Of a stretch of 60,529 nucleotides of DNA, positions 9,246 through 18,427 are shown piece by piece (the stretch's first letter is position 1; every line of letters begins with the position of its first letter). Where the stretch lies: positions 1-60,529 of the forward strand of contig SSEL01000026.1 of NCBI GenBank assembly GCA_008012315.1, given 5' to 3'. A program made the position numbers and the translations under genes. The notes under the pieces are model-generated. The model was not told the origin of the DNA and did no database searches. It saw only the letters and a list, made by a program, of their open reading frames with translations. The stretch comes from Rhodospirillaceae bacterium (GTDB lineage: Bacteria; Pseudomonadota; Alphaproteobacteria; Dongiales; Dongiaceae).

Positions 9246-10298
9246 TTAGGCCGCCTGATCGAAGCCGCTCAGCACGTTGACGGTATTGACGCCGAGGGCT
9301 TCCACCGCATAGCCGCCTTCGAAGACGAACAAGGTCGGCAGATCCGCCTTGGCGATGATCTCGCCCATGCGGAGATAGTCGTCATGAGTCAGCTTGAAGC
9401 GCGAGATCGGATCGTGCTCGAAGGTATCGAGGCCGAGCGAGACGACCAGCACCTCCGGCTTATATTGGCGGATGCGGCCCATCGCCTGCTCCAAGGCCGC
9501 TTCATAGCTGGCCCAGGCGGTGCCCCAGGGCAGCGGCAGGTTGAGGTGATAGCCCTCGCCCGGACCTTGCCCGATCTCATCGGCATAACCGAGATAATAG
9601 GGAAATTCCTGGTCCGGATCGCTGTGCAGCGAGATGGTGAGCACGTCGTTCCGGCCGTAGAAGATTTCCTGCGTGCCGTTGCCGTGGTGGTAATCGACAT
9701 CAAGGATGGCGACGCGCTTGGCGCCGGCATCGCGAAATCCCTGGGCGGCGATGGCTGCATTGTTGAAAAAGCAGTAGCCGCCATAGAAATCCGAGCCGGC
9801 ATGATGTCCCGGCGGCCGGCACAAGGCGAAGACCGCCCGCTCGCCGCTGGCAACCAGTTTCTGGCCGGTCATCGCGACATCCGCGGCGCCGGTGATCGCC
9901 GTCCAGGTGCCGGCGGTGATCGGGGTCCCGGCATCGATCGCGTAATGGCCCATCTTGCCGTCGATCGATTTCGAGATCCGCGTACCACGCGGCCGGCCAG
10001 GCACGGTGAGGCCCGGCACCGGCCAGACATGCGGCAGCGCATCGAAGTCGCGGCCGCTTTTCAGCCAGTCGTTCCAGGCTTCCCGCAGGAAAGTGACGAA
10101 GCCTTCATCATGCACCCGCAGGATCGGCGTCAGGCCGAAGCGTTGCGGTGAAACGATCTCGCCGAGCTTCCGGTCCTTGATCCGGTCCAGGACGATATCG
10201 GCCCGGCGCGGCATCTCATGGGCCTTCACCAGCTTGCCCTCGATCAGCTCCATATTGGCATCGTGCTGCCGATGGTCCTCGCTATAGACGGTGCGCAT
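9246..10298 (-). CDS. aphA: Acetylpolyamine amidohydrolase (class II histone deacetylase family)
   Basis: Zinc enzyme that removes acetyl groups from N-acetylated polyamines such as acetylputrescine and acetylcadaverine. 350 residues. The catalytic residues of the HDAC fold are all visible: His165 and His166 (RPPGHHAGSD), zinc ligands Asp202 and His204 (LDVDYHHGNGT) and Asp291 (SLGLDTFEHDP), and Tyr330 (FEGGY). The N-terminal SEDHRQHD and the region around 83-120 (insert loop) match the dimeric bacterial acetylpolyamine type. It is the last gene of a polyamine transport operon, which supports this substrate over acetyl-lysine proteins. Confidence 0.9.
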   Translation of the reverse strand: MRTVYSEDHRQHDANMELIEGKLVKAHEMPRRADIVLDRIKDRKLGEIVSPQRFGLTPILRVHDEGFVTFLREAWNDWLKSGRDFDALPHVWPVPGLTVPGRPRGTRISKSIDGKMGHYAIDAGTPITAGTWTAITGAADVAMTGQKLVASGERAVFALCRPPGHHAGSDFYGGYCFFNNAAIAAQGFRDAGAKRVAILDVDYHHGNGTQEIFYGRNDVLTISLHSDPDQEFPYYLGYADEIGQGPGEGYHLNLPLPWGTAWASYEAALEQAMGRIRQYKPEVLVVSLGLDTFEHDPISRFKLTHDDYLRMGEIIAKADLPTLFVFEGGYAVEALGVNTVNVLSGFDQAA

Positions 10299-10324
10299 CG
10301 CTTTCTCCTCTGATCGCTTCGGCC

Positions 10325-11761
10325 TTAAAGCTTCGGTCGCCGGCGCTTGTCGCCATACCAGCCGCCGACCGCCGTTTCATAGGCCATGCCGGCTTGGAAG
10401 ACATCGGCATCGCAATAGGTGCGGCCGACGATCTGCATGCCGGTGGGAACGCCGTTGCCGGCGCGTCCGGTCGGCACCGACAGAACCGGGCAGCGGCTCA
10501 ACGTATTGAAGGGCGTGGTCATGCACCAGCCCAGCATCGGGTGCAGCGGGCTCACTTTGCCGTTGATGCGCAGGCTGTCTTGGCCCGGCTCATAATCGGC
10601 CTTCACCGCCGGCAGGGCATTGGTCGGGCAGATGAAGACATCGTATTCTTCCATCAGCGGACCGAAAGTCTCATACATCTTGCCGGCGGTTTCCATTGCC
10701 GAGAGGAATTTCGCCGGCGTCGATTTGCTGGCCTCGCGGGCGAAACGCACCGCATATCTGGTCATGATCTTGCGGTGCTTCTTGGCATAGTTCGCCATCA
10801 AGGTGCCAAAGAGGTGGTCGAGATGGTTGAGGCCGGCCTTCAAAACCTCAGGCCCCCAGCCGAGATCGACTTCCTCGACCGTGGCGCCCAGGCTGCGGAA
10901 CACGCCCAGGGCCTTCTTGGTGTTGGCGACGACATCCTTATCGACCTCGAAGAAGCCGAGATCCATCGAATAGGCGATCTTCCAGCCCTTGATCGGCTTG
11001 TACTCGGTCGGCAGGCGCAGCTTCGGCCGCAGGCTGGCGATATCCGTCGGGCTGGGGCCGCAGATCACGTTCTGCAGAAGAATCGCATCCTGGATCGAGC
11101 GCGCCATCGGGCCGGTATGGCAATAGGGGTCGAGATTGAACGGCACGTCATCAGGATTGCGCCCGTAAGGCGGCTTGTAGCCGACCACGCCGCTGGCGCT
11201 GGCGGGAATGCGGATCGAGCCGCCGATATCCGAGCCGGTGGCGATTGCCGACATGCCGGCCGCCAGCGAGGCGCCGGAGCCGCCGGAGGAACCGCCCGGC
11301 GTATAGCGGGTGTTCCAGGGATTGCGGGTGATGCCCCAGAGCCGCGAATGGGTGAAGGAGGCGCAGGAGAATTCCGGGGTGGCCGTGCGGGCATGGATGA
11401 TGCCGCCGGCTTTCAGGATGCGGTCGTTGTTCGGGGACGTGGTTTTGGCGATATGGTCCTTGGCGATGAGCGAGCCGTAGGATGTCGGTTTGCCGGCGAT
11501 CCAGCTTTCGTCCTTGGCGGCGATCGGCAAGCCTTCCAGGGCGCCGACGCGGCTGCTGCGCGACATGAACTTGGCTTCCGCCGCGCGCGCCTGATCCATC
11601 GCCTCGTCGAAATGGGTGAAGGTGAAGGCCTTGATCTTGCCGTTCATCGCTTCCGTCTGGTCGATCACGGCCTGCATCAGCTCGACCGGCGACAGCTTCC
11701 GCTTCCGGAACAGCTTCTGGGCCTCGGTGGCGCTGAGATAGCAAAGTTCGGCATTGCTCAT
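10325..11761 (-). CDS. Amidase signature family hydrolase
   Basis: 478 residues with the Ser-cisSer-Lys triad of amidase signature enzymes: Lys83 (PIAAKDES), the serine pair at 158-159 (GGSSGGSGAS) and nucleophile Ser182 (GSDIGGSIRIP). It lacks the features of GatA partners (no gatB or gatC nearby), so it is probably a small-molecule amidase. It lies 26 bases from the acetylpolyamine deacetylase and downstream of the polyamine-binding proteins. By context it may cleave an amide of a polyamine or related amine; that is inference. The ATG start at 11761 gives a normal N-terminus. Confidence 0.88.
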   Translation of the reverse strand: MSNAELCYLSATEAQKLFRKRKLSPVELMQAVIDQTEAMNGKIKAFTFTHFDEAMDQARAAEAKFMSRSSRVGALEGLPIAAKDESWIAGKPTSYGSLIAKDHIAKTTSPNNDRILKAGGIIHARTATPEFSCASFTHSRLWGITRNPWNTRYTPGGSSGGSGASLAAGMSAIATGSDIGGSIRIPASASGVVGYKPPYGRNPDDVPFNLDPYCHTGPMARSIQDAILLQNVICGPSPTDIASLRPKLRLPTEYKPIKGWKIAYSMDLGFFEVDKDVVANTKKALGVFRSLGATVEEVDLGWGPEVLKAGLNHLDHLFGTLMANYAKKHRKIMTRYAVRFAREASKSTPAKFLSAMETAGKMYETFGPLMEEYDVFICPTNALPAVKADYEPGQDSLRINGKVSPLHPMLGWCMTTPFNTLSRCPVLSVPTGRAGNGVPTGMQIVGRTYCDADVFQAGMAYETAVGGWYGDKRRRPKL

Positions 11762-11820
11762 GAAGTCGTCACTCCCCTGATTGATCGATATCCCATCTTG
11801 ATTGATGTCTCACCGTGCGG

Positions 11821-11863
11821 CGAAGATCCGGGCCGATGGCCGAAGCCGGAACCCGGATCTTCG
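11821..11863 (-). terminator. Intercistronic hairpin
   Basis: Arms CGAAGATCCGGG (11821-11832) and CCCGGATCTTCG (11852-11863) pair perfectly, ten bases past the stop of the first binding-protein gene. No T tract follows on the minus strand, so it may attenuate transcription or stabilise mRNA rather than stop it. Confidence 0.5.
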
Positions 11864-11872
11864 CCATCGCGA

Positions 11873-12901
11873 TTACTTCATCAGATTGTTCCAGATCTTC
11901 GCGTAGATCTCGGCCACCTTCTGCGGGCAGGCCGGCACGAAGTTATATTTGAAGCCCTGCGGCGGGGTCAGTTCCGGCGCATTGACCATGTCCTTGGGGA
12001 AGAACTTCTCGCTGCCCTGGATGGCATTGTCATAGCCCGAGAAGGCCGACATCAGCGCCGCATTCTCCGGGTCCATGATGAAATTCAGGAACAGTTTGGC
12101 ATTCTCGCTATTCTTCGATTCCTTCAGGATCACCATATTGTCCATCCAGCTCGCCATGCCCTCCTTGGGATAGCCGTATTTCAGCGAGGCAAGCTGGCGC
12201 TTCGCCTTCAAGGCGGAGCCGTTGTAATCCATCGAGGCCAGGAAGTTCTTGGCGGTCAGGTTTTCGATGGTGCTGTATTCCATCGCCCGCCAATCCGTCT
12301 TTGCCTTCATCAGAAGATCGTTGATCTTCTTCAGATCGGCCTTGTCGGCGCTGCAGGTTTTCTGGCCGAGATAGAAGGAGGCGGCGGTGATGACGTCGGT
12401 CATTTCCGGCAGTGCATTGACCTTGCCCTTCAATTCGGCCGGCGTATCGAAGACGATGCCCCAGGTATTGACATCGCCCTTATAGGCATCGGTATTGACC
12501 GTGACGCCGGTCGTGCCCCACAGCCAGGGCACGGAATAATGCCGGCCTTCATCCCAGTACACATTGACGAATTCCGGCCGCATATTCTTGAAATTCGGCA
12601 TCTGGTTGGGCTCGACCTTGGCAAGCAGGCCGTCCTCGATCATCGCCGGCACGATGAAGCTCGACGGCACGACGATATCGTAGCCCGAGCCGCCGGCCTT
12701 CACCTTGGCCAGCATCTGGTCGTTGCTGTCGTAGCTATCGACCGAAACCTTCACGTTATAGGTCTTCTCGAACTTGGAGACCATTTCCGGGCTGGTATAA
12801 TTGCCGAAATTGTAGATATGCAACTGGCCGTCGGCCAAGGCACCGCCGGCGCCGGCCGTTACACCAAGGCCGATCAGCGCGGCCGTCAACAACTTACCCA
12901 T
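11873..12901 (-). CDS. Polyamine ABC transporter substrate-binding protein (PotD/PotF-like), copy 1
   Basis: 342 residues with a signal peptide ending near GGALADG. The mature start LHIYNFGNYTSPEMVSKFEK and the AGGSGYDIVVPSSF and VPWLWGTTGVTVNTD stretches are typical of PotD/PotF periplasmic binding proteins. It is the same length as, and similar along its entire length to, the next gene upstream, so the pair arose by tandem duplication. No lipobox is seen, so it should be a soluble periplasmic receptor. The polyamine bound (putrescine, spermidine or an acetylated form) cannot be read from the sequence. Confidence 0.92.
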   Translation of the reverse strand: MGKLLTAALIGLGVTAGAGGALADGQLHIYNFGNYTSPEMVSKFEKTYNVKVSVDSYDSNDQMLAKVKAGGSGYDIVVPSSFIVPAMIEDGLLAKVEPNQMPNFKNMRPEFVNVYWDEGRHYSVPWLWGTTGVTVNTDAYKGDVNTWGIVFDTPAELKGKVNALPEMTDVITAASFYLGQKTCSADKADLKKINDLLMKAKTDWRAMEYSTIENLTAKNFLASMDYNGSALKAKRQLASLKYGYPKEGMASWMDNMVILKESKNSENAKLFLNFIMDPENAALMSAFSGYDNAIQGSEKFFPKDMVNAPELTPPQGFKYNFVPACPQKVAEIYAKIWNNLMK

Positions 12902-13041
12902 TTCACCCCCTAATTAGATCGAATGCGCCCATGCCTGTTGCGATCGCACCGAGGCAACCGAACCGCCTGAGGGCTGACTATGGGTATAGATATAGAATGA
13001 AGGCCGCAAGAGGCGGCGAAAGCGCCGTCGGCTCTAAGAAA

Positions 13042-13071
13042 AACGGCCCGGGCATCTCCGCCCGGGCCGTT
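13042..13071 (-). terminator. Rho-independent terminator after the second binding-protein gene
   Basis: A GC-rich perfect 12-base stem (AACGGCCCGGGC / GCCCGGGCCGTT) with a 6-base loop. On the minus strand the stem is followed by TTTCTT, giving a short U tract. It lies 27 bases beyond the stop of the 13099-14127 gene, so copy 1 and the genes after it may be expressed at a lower level or from their own promoter. Confidence 0.75.
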
Positions 13072-13098
13072 GTTATGACTGCTGTCGCAATCGCGCGA

Positions 13099-14127
13099 TT
13101 ACTTCAGCAGATTGTTCCAGATCTTCCCATAGGTCTCCGCCACTTTCTGCGGACAGGCCGGCGGGAAATAGGTCTTGAAGTCGGCCGGCGGATTGATTTC
13201 CGGCGCGCCCGCCATGTCTTTCGGCAGGAATTCATGCGAGCCCTTGATGCCGTTGTCGTAACGGGCAAAGGCCGACAGCAGGGCGGCATTCTGCGGATCC
13301 ATGATGAAATTCATGAACAGCTTGGCGTTCTCCATGTTGGGTGCGTTCTTCAGCACCACCACATTGTCCATGAAGCTGGCCATGCCTTCCTTCGGATAGG
13401 CGTATTTGATGCTGGGCAGCGCCAGGCGCTCACGCATCGCCGCGCCGTTCCAGTCCATCGTCGCCGAGAAGTTTTTGGCGGTCATGTTCTCGATGGTGCT
13501 GTATTCCATCGCCCGCCAATCCTTCTTCGCCTTGACCAGAAGATCGTTGATCTTCTTCAGGTCCTCCTTCTTGTCGCTGCACAGCGGGATGTTCAGATAA
13601 AAGCTGGCGGCATTGATGACGTCGATCATCTCGGGCACGACATTGACCTTGCCCTTCAGCTCGGGCGGTGTGTCGAACACCAGGCCCCAGGTATTGATGT
13701 CGCCCTTGTAGACGTCGGTGTTGACGGCGATGCCGGTGGTGCCCCACTGCCAGGGAACCGAATAATGGCGGCCCTTGTCCCAAAAGACATCGACGAATTC
13801 GGGCCGCATATTCTTGAAGTTTTCCATCTGGTTGGGCTCGGTCTTGGCCAGCAGACCGTCTTCGATCATCTGCCCGATGACATAGCCCGACGGCACGACG
13901 ATGTCGTAACCGGAGCCGCCTGCCTTGATCTTCGCCAGCATCTGGTCGTTGCTGTCATAGCTGTCCAGCGTGACCTTGACGTTATATTGCTTCTCGAATT
14001 TCGCGATGGCATCGGGGCTGGTGTAGTTGCCCCAGTTGTAGATATGCAGCTCCCCATCGGCCAGGGCGCTGCCGGCCCCGGCGATGACACCAAAGCCGAC
14101 CAATGCGGCTTTCAGAAAATGACTCAT
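13099..14127 (-). CDS. Polyamine ABC transporter substrate-binding protein (PotD/PotF-like), copy 2
   Basis: 342 residues with signal peptide (ALVGFGVIAGAGSALADG) and the PotF-type opening LHIYNWGNYTSPDAIAKFEK. VPWQWGTTGIAVNTD, FDTPPELKGKVNVVPEM and the C-terminal CPQKVAETYGKIWNNLLK are nearly the same as in copy 1. Differences fall at likely pocket positions: copy 1 has YNFGNY and PWLWG where this one has YNWGNY and PWQWG. That hints at different ligand preference. It follows the permease genes with a gap of 58 bases, the usual place for the receptor of this transporter. Confidence 0.92.
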   Translation of the reverse strand: MSHFLKAALVGFGVIAGAGSALADGELHIYNWGNYTSPDAIAKFEKQYNVKVTLDSYDSNDQMLAKIKAGGSGYDIVVPSGYVIGQMIEDGLLAKTEPNQMENFKNMRPEFVDVFWDKGRHYSVPWQWGTTGIAVNTDVYKGDINTWGLVFDTPPELKGKVNVVPEMIDVINAASFYLNIPLCSDKKEDLKKINDLLVKAKKDWRAMEYSTIENMTAKNFSATMDWNGAAMRERLALPSIKYAYPKEGMASFMDNVVVLKNAPNMENAKLFMNFIMDPQNAALLSAFARYDNGIKGSHEFLPKDMAGAPEINPPADFKTYFPPACPQKVAETYGKIWNNLLK

Positions 14128-14185
14128 TTAACGACCTCCCTTGGTTCCGTTATCAGTCCAGTCGGTTTTTCCGCTTGATGCGCGC

Positions 14186-15049
14186 TCACTCTTTCTTTTT
14201 GCGCGTCACCAGGAAGAAGACGGTCACGAGCAGCGCCGACAGGCATAGGAAGGCCGTGGCAACTGCGTTGAGTTCGGGCGTCACGCCGCGGCGGATCGCA
14301 CCGATCATGTAGAGCGGAAAGGTTTCTTCACCGGGTCCGGAGACCAGGACGGTGATGACGACGTCATCCAGCGAGATCACGAAAGCCAGCATCGCGCCGC
14401 CGAGGATGCCCGGAATCATCATCGGGAAGGTGATGCGCTTGAAGGTCTGCCAGGGTGTCGCATAGAGATCGGCGGCTGCCGTCTCATAGGTCAGATCCAT
14501 GTCTTCGAGCCGCGCCCGGATCGGCATATAGGCGAAGGGAATGCAGAAGACGATATGGGCGGTGATCAGATAACCGAGGCCGTAAATCCCCGTCATCTGC
14601 TTGATCAGGGCAAAGAAGACCAGGGTGGCGATACCGGTGACGATTTCCGGCACCATCAACGGCTGGTTGATGATGGTATAGGCAAGCGTCAGCCCGCGAT
14701 AAGGTTTGACGCGTGTCGTCGCGATCGCCGCCATGGTGGCGGCGCAGGTTGATGCCAGCGAGGCAAAAAAGGCGATCTTCAGCGACAGGAACGCTGCATC
14801 GCGGATCTGCTCGTTGTGATAGGCCTTCACGTACCAGTCGAAAGAGAACGACGTCCAGATGGTGATCGACGGGTTCTGGTTGAAGGAATAGGTGACCAGC
14901 AGGACGATCGGGCCATAGAGCATCAAGACGCAGAGCACGGCCATGAAGCCGAAGCCCGGTTGATGCTTGACGTCGAAACGGGGGCGCCGGCCACGTCGCA
15001 TGATATTGGTGGCGGTCAGCGTCTCACCGGCTGCGGTAACTTCACTCAT
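14186..15049 (-). CDS. potI: Polyamine ABC transporter permease (PotC/PotI-like)
   Basis: 287 residues with six predicted membrane segments. The ABC permease EAA loop is clear: ETAAADLYATPWQTFKRITF, about 90 residues from the C-terminus, followed by PMMIPGILGGAMLAFVISLD. That places it in the PotC/PotI subfamily. Its start overlaps the stop of the other permease by four bases (ATGA), showing translational coupling. Together they form the heterodimeric channel energised by the ATPase at 16012-17106. The N-terminal 40 residues before the first membrane helix are basic and cytoplasmic. Confidence 0.92.
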   Translation of the reverse strand: MSEVTAAGETLTATNIMRRGRRPRFDVKHQPGFGFMAVLCVLMLYGPIVLLVTYSFNQNPSITIWTSFSFDWYVKAYHNEQIRDAAFLSLKIAFFASLASTCAATMAAIATTRVKPYRGLTLAYTIINQPLMVPEIVTGIATLVFFALIKQMTGIYGLGYLITAHIVFCIPFAYMPIRARLEDMDLTYETAAADLYATPWQTFKRITFPMMIPGILGGAMLAFVISLDDVVITVLVSGPGEETFPLYMIGAIRRGVTPELNAVATAFLCLSALLVTVFFLVTRKKKE

Positions 15050-16005
15050 CGCATGTTACTCCGCGCGACCACCTTCTTGGCGTAGATGAAAAGGGCGATC
15101 AGCACGATGATCATCAGGCCGAGCGCAATCGCGGAACCTTGCGGCCAGTTGCGGGCCGGGCCGAATTGCATGGCGATCAGGGTGCCGAGCATCATCCTCT
15201 TGCCGCCGCCGAGCTGGCTGGTGATGACATAGTCGCCGATCGCCGGGATGAAGCACAGGATGCTGCCGGCCACGATGCCGGGCTTGACCAGCGGAATGAT
15301 CACCCGGCGCAGGACCTGGAAGCGGCTGGCGTAAAGATCGTAGCCGGCTTCCACCAGGCGGAAATCCAGTTTTTCCATGCTGGCATAGAGCGGCATCACC
15401 ATCAGCGGCAGATAGGCGTAAGCAAGGCCGTAGGAGACCGCCCAGTTGGTAAAGAGAAGCTGCAATGGCGTATCGATGATGCCGAGCTTCAGCAGAATGA
15501 CATTCAGGACACCTTCATCGCGCAGGATCAGCATGATCGCGAAGGTGCGGATCAGCAGATTGGTCCAGAAAGGAATCGTGATCAGGAAAAGCCACAGATT
15601 GCGTCGATGCGGCGCGCGCGTGGCGATGAAATAGGAGGTCGGGAAGCCCACCGCCAGCGCCAGCAGGGTGGTCATACCGGCCATCATGATGGAGCGGGCG
15701 TAAATCGAATAATAGGCGAAGTTCGGCAGCAGCTCGTCCGAGAAGAGATCCCGTTCGAAGGCGAGGTTGATCCAGGCATCCGGCGAGAACTGCGGAATGA
15801 CGCCGGCATATTCCGCCGGCTGCATCCAGGAATAGGCAAGGACGATGCTGAGCGGCGCCAGGCCGCAGATGGTGATGATCAGAACCGCCGGCGCGAGCAG
15901 CATGAGCCGCCGCCGCATGGCCGCGCGGTCATTGGCGCGGGATGCCAGCTCGGGGCGACTTAACCCGGTTTCCTGGACGGGCGCGTCGCTGGATGTGGCC
16001 GCCAT
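15046..16005 (-). CDS. potH: Polyamine ABC transporter permease (PotB/PotH-like)
   Basis: 319 residues with six membrane segments; the first (LMLLAPAVLIITICGLAPLS) follows a basic N-terminus. The EAA motif reads LVEAGYDLYASRFQVLRRVI, followed by IPLVKPGIVAGSILCFIPAI, typical of PotB/PotH. PTSYFIATRAPHRRNLWLFL is also a family stretch. Six bases separate it from the ATPase stop and it overlaps the next permease by four bases, so the three are co-translated. It contributes one half of the membrane pore. Confidence 0.92.
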   Translation of the reverse strand: MAATSSDAPVQETGLSRPELASRANDRAAMRRRLMLLAPAVLIITICGLAPLSIVLAYSWMQPAEYAGVIPQFSPDAWINLAFERDLFSDELLPNFAYYSIYARSIMMAGMTTLLALAVGFPTSYFIATRAPHRRNLWLFLITIPFWTNLLIRTFAIMLILRDEGVLNVILLKLGIIDTPLQLLFTNWAVSYGLAYAYLPLMVMPLYASMEKLDFRLVEAGYDLYASRFQVLRRVIIPLVKPGIVAGSILCFIPAIGDYVITSQLGGGKRMMLGTLIAMQFGPARNWPQGSAIALGLMIIVLIALFIYAKKVVARSNMR

Positions 16006-16011
16006 GTTGCC

Positions 16012-17106
16012 CTAGTCCTTCAGTACTTGCATGGCTTCGGGGGGAACGCGCAGGCCGACTTCATCGCCGGCCTGCAGCACGGATTGATGGCCCCAGCGGT
16101 TTTGCAGCCGGACCGTCATGTGGCCGCCGCCCTGGATGTTGAGGTGATAGGTCGTATCCGTGCCGAAATAGACGACGTTCTGCACGGTTCCCGAGAACTG
16201 GCAGGCATCGTCATGTGGCGCCAATTCGATCCGCTCCGGCCGAATGGCCAAGGTGACCTTGTCGCCGATGCCGGCCAGTGAGTTGATCTGCTGGACGATC
16301 TCGACGCCGGAGCATAGCCGCAACCGGCCCTCGTCGCCCTGGCGTTCCAGGACCTCGGCCTGGGTGAAATTCGTTTCGCCGATGAAGTCGGCGACGAACC
16401 GGTCGCTGGGCCGCTCATAGATCTCGGTCGGCGTCCCGATCTGCAGGATCTTGCCCTTGCTCATCACCGCGACCCGGTCCGACATGGTCAGGGCTTCTTC
16501 CTGGTCATGGGTCACGAAAATGAAGGTGATGCCGGTTTCCATCTGCAGGCGCTTCAGCTCGATCTGCATGCCCTTGCGCAGCTTGAGGTCGAGCGCCGAA
16601 AGCGGTTCGTCGAGCAGCAACACTTTCGGGTGGGGGGCGAGGGCGCGCGCCAAAGCGACGCGCTGCTGCTGGCCGCCGGAGATCTGATTGACGCGCCGAT
16701 TGCGCATCGGCTCCATCTGCACCAGTTTCAGCATCTTATCGACCTGGGCGTCGATCTCGCTCTTCGAGCGACGCAGCATTTCCAGGCCGAAGGCAATGTT
16801 CTGGGCGACGGTCAGATGTGGAAACAGCGCATAAGACTGGAAGACGGTATTGACCTGGCGCTTGAAGGGCGGCAGATGCGCCACCGGCTGGCCGTCCAGC
16901 ATGATTTCGCCGGAGGTCGGCAATTCGAAGCCGGCGATCATGCGCAACAATGTGGTCTTGCCGCAACCCGACGGGCCTAGCAGCGTAAAGAATTCATTTT
17001 GCCGGATCGTGACCGAAACATTATCCAGGGCATTGAAGGCCTCGGAACCGCTTCCAAAAGTTTTGACGACATTGCGCGCTTCGATTGCTGTTGCGCCAGC
17101 CACCAT
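16012..17106 (-). CDS. potG: Polyamine ABC transporter ATPase (PotA/PotG-like)
   Basis: 364 residues from the ATG at 17106, which follows AGGGGG by seven bases; the frame stays open to 17247, but the added residues do not look like protein and would cross the promoter. Walker A ([13 protein letters not shown]), Q loop ([12 protein letters not shown]), signature ([16 protein letters not shown]) and Walker B ([12 protein letters not shown]) are intact, followed by a TOBE regulatory domain (residues about 285-360) typical of polyamine, sugar and iron importers. Polyamine is favoured by the neighbouring PotF-like receptors. First gene of the operon. Confidence 0.92.
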   Translation of the reverse strand: MVAGATAIEARNVVKTFGSGSEAFNALDNVSVTIRQNEFFTLLGPSGCGKTTLLRMIAGFELPTSGEIMLDGQPVAHLPPFKRQVNTVFQSYALFPHLTVAQNIAFGLEMLRRSKSEIDAQVDKMLKLVQMEPMRNRRVNQISGGQQQRVALARALAPHPKVLLLDEPLSALDLKLRKGMQIELKRLQMETGITFIFVTHDQEEALTMSDRVAVMSKGKILQIGTPTEIYERPSDRFVADFIGETNFTQAEVLERQGDEGRLRLCSGVEIVQQINSLAGIGDKVTLAIRPERIELAPHDDACQFSGTVQNVVYFGTDTTYHLNIQGGGHMTVRLQNRWGHQSVLQAGDEVGLRVPPEAMQVLKD

Positions 17107-17155
17107 TTGCCCCCTGTTAGAGAGAACGCCCTTAGCAGACGTGAAAATTTTTCGC

Positions 17156-17184
17156 ATCATAGGCAACGACATCGCCCCCGACAA
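17156..17184 (-). promoter_or_regulatory. Putative sigma-70 promoter of the polyamine operon
   Basis: On the minus strand TTGTCG (17184-17179) and TATGAT (17161-17156) are separated by exactly 17 bases, 50 bases upstream of the ATPase start. The -10 matches five of six consensus positions and the -35 four of six. Confidence 0.5.
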
Positions 17185-17198
17185 TAGAGGGAAAATGA

Positions 17199-17221
17199 AA
17201 TCGACATAAATTATTTCGATT
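17199..17221. promoter_or_regulatory. AATCGA-N11-TCGATT inverted repeat, possible operator
   Basis: Perfect six-base arms around an AT-rich 11-base spacer lie just upstream of the putative polyamine-operon promoter and about 170 bases before the divergent DMT transporter. Position and symmetry fit a repressor or activator site; the binding protein is unknown. Confidence 0.3.
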
Positions 17222-17389
17222 GCGCCATGTCGAAACCGGCTCGGCATCGGGCATCGCGGCCTCGCCGGTGCCGGGCATGCCGGACAAGCAGGCGGATCGG
17301 GGGCAGATGTGCAATTTCAGCTCGTGCCCCCAAGCGGATTATTCGCTATGTAGGAAAGCCGTCCGAAGCCCTCATTTATCGATGCGATC

Positions 17390-18400
17390 ATGGTAACCCA
17401 GACCGACGCCGTTCCCGCCCAGCCTGCCTTGGCTGCGCCCACGATTGCTACGCCGGCGAAAGTCACCCGGCAGGATCGGCCCTTAAGGGCCATTTTCTAT
17501 ATGAACGGGGCGGTTCTGATTTTCACGGGCATGGATGCGATCGTCAAATCGATCTCCGACGCCTATCCGACCGGACAGCTCATTTTCTGCCGGAATTTCT
17601 TCGCCTTCCTGCCCATCCTGATCTTCCTGTGGCGGTCCGGCGGACTCTCGGTGAAGACCCGGCATCCGATCGGGCAGATCCTGCGCGGTGTCTTTGGCGT
17701 GGGGTCGATGTATTTCTATTTCCTGAGCTACAAATTGCTGCCGCTGTCGGATGCGGTCGCGCTCGCGCTATCCAGCCCCATTTTCATGACGGTCCTGGCC
17801 ATACCGCTGCTTGGCGAGAAAATCGGCATGCGCCGCTGGGTCGCCGTCGCCGTGGGCTTTATCGGTGTCCTGATCATGACGCGGCCGGGAGCCGGCGTGT
17901 TTCAGCTCGCCGCCCTGATCCCGCTGGTCGCCACCATCTTCTATGACCTTGCGATGGTGACGATCCGCAGGTTGAATCAGGAACGATCGGGCACGGTGGT
18001 GTTCTATTTCACCAGCTTTGCCTGCATCGCGGGCCTGGCGACGATTCCCATCGGCCGGCCGGACCTGGCGGATATCGGCCTCGGCCCCTGGGTCTGGCCG
18101 ACCGGCATCGACATGGTGCTGCTGGTGGTGATCGGCGTGATGGGCGGGATCGGCCAGATCCTGCTGACCAACGCCTTCCTCTCGGCCCCAATGGCGGTGG
18201 TGGCGCCGTTCGACTACACCGCCTTGGTCTATGCCATGATCCTCGGCTATCTCTGCTTCGGCGAAGTGCCCGATGCTTATCTCATCGTCGGCGGCCTGAC
18301 GGTTGTTGGCAGCGGCATCTATATCATCCACCGCGAAACGATCGCGGCGCGGCAACGCCGCCGCGCGGGAACCACGCCGGCACTGATCGGCCAGCAGTGA
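17390..18400 (+). CDS. DMT-superfamily (EamA) transporter
   Basis: 336 residues, ten predicted membrane helices in two EamA repeats (first about residues 35-165, second about 180-310). The opening MNGAVLIFTGMDAIVKSIS, the FCRNFFAFLPI segment and LLPLSDAVALALSSPIFMTV are typical of S-adenosylmethionine/riboflavin-type carriers of this group. A cytoplasmic N-terminal tail rich in Ala and Thr precedes helix 1. It is divergent from the polyamine operon and shares its upstream region of about 280 bases. The substrate cannot be told from sequence. Confidence 0.88.
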   Translation: MVTQTDAVPAQPALAAPTIATPAKVTRQDRPLRAIFYMNGAVLIFTGMDAIVKSISDAYPTGQLIFCRNFFAFLPILIFLWRSGGLSVKTRHPIGQILRGVFGVGSMYFYFLSYKLLPLSDAVALALSSPIFMTVLAIPLLGEKIGMRRWVAVAVGFIGVLIMTRPGAGVFQLAALIPLVATIFYDLAMVTIRRLNQERSGTVVFYFTSFACIAGLATIPIGRPDLADIGLGPWVWPTGIDMVLLVVIGVMGGIGQILLTNAFLSAPMAVVAPFDYTALVYAMILGYLCFGEVPDAYLIVGGLTVVGSGIYIIHRETIAARQRRRAGTTPALIGQQ

Positions 18401-18427
18401 CCTTGCCGTTCGTCGTAAACCTCGGCG

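Noticed and set aside
10394..12913. Very long open frame of 839 codons on the plus strand
   Set aside because: It lies opposite the amidase and the binding-protein gene. Its translation is rich in Arg, Gly and His with no motif, which is typical of GC-rich antisense shadows.
16012..17247. Longer start for the polyamine ATPase at 17247
   Set aside because: It would place the promoter and an AT-rich inverted repeat within the coding region, and the added 47 residues match nothing; the ATG at 17106 has a good ribosome site.
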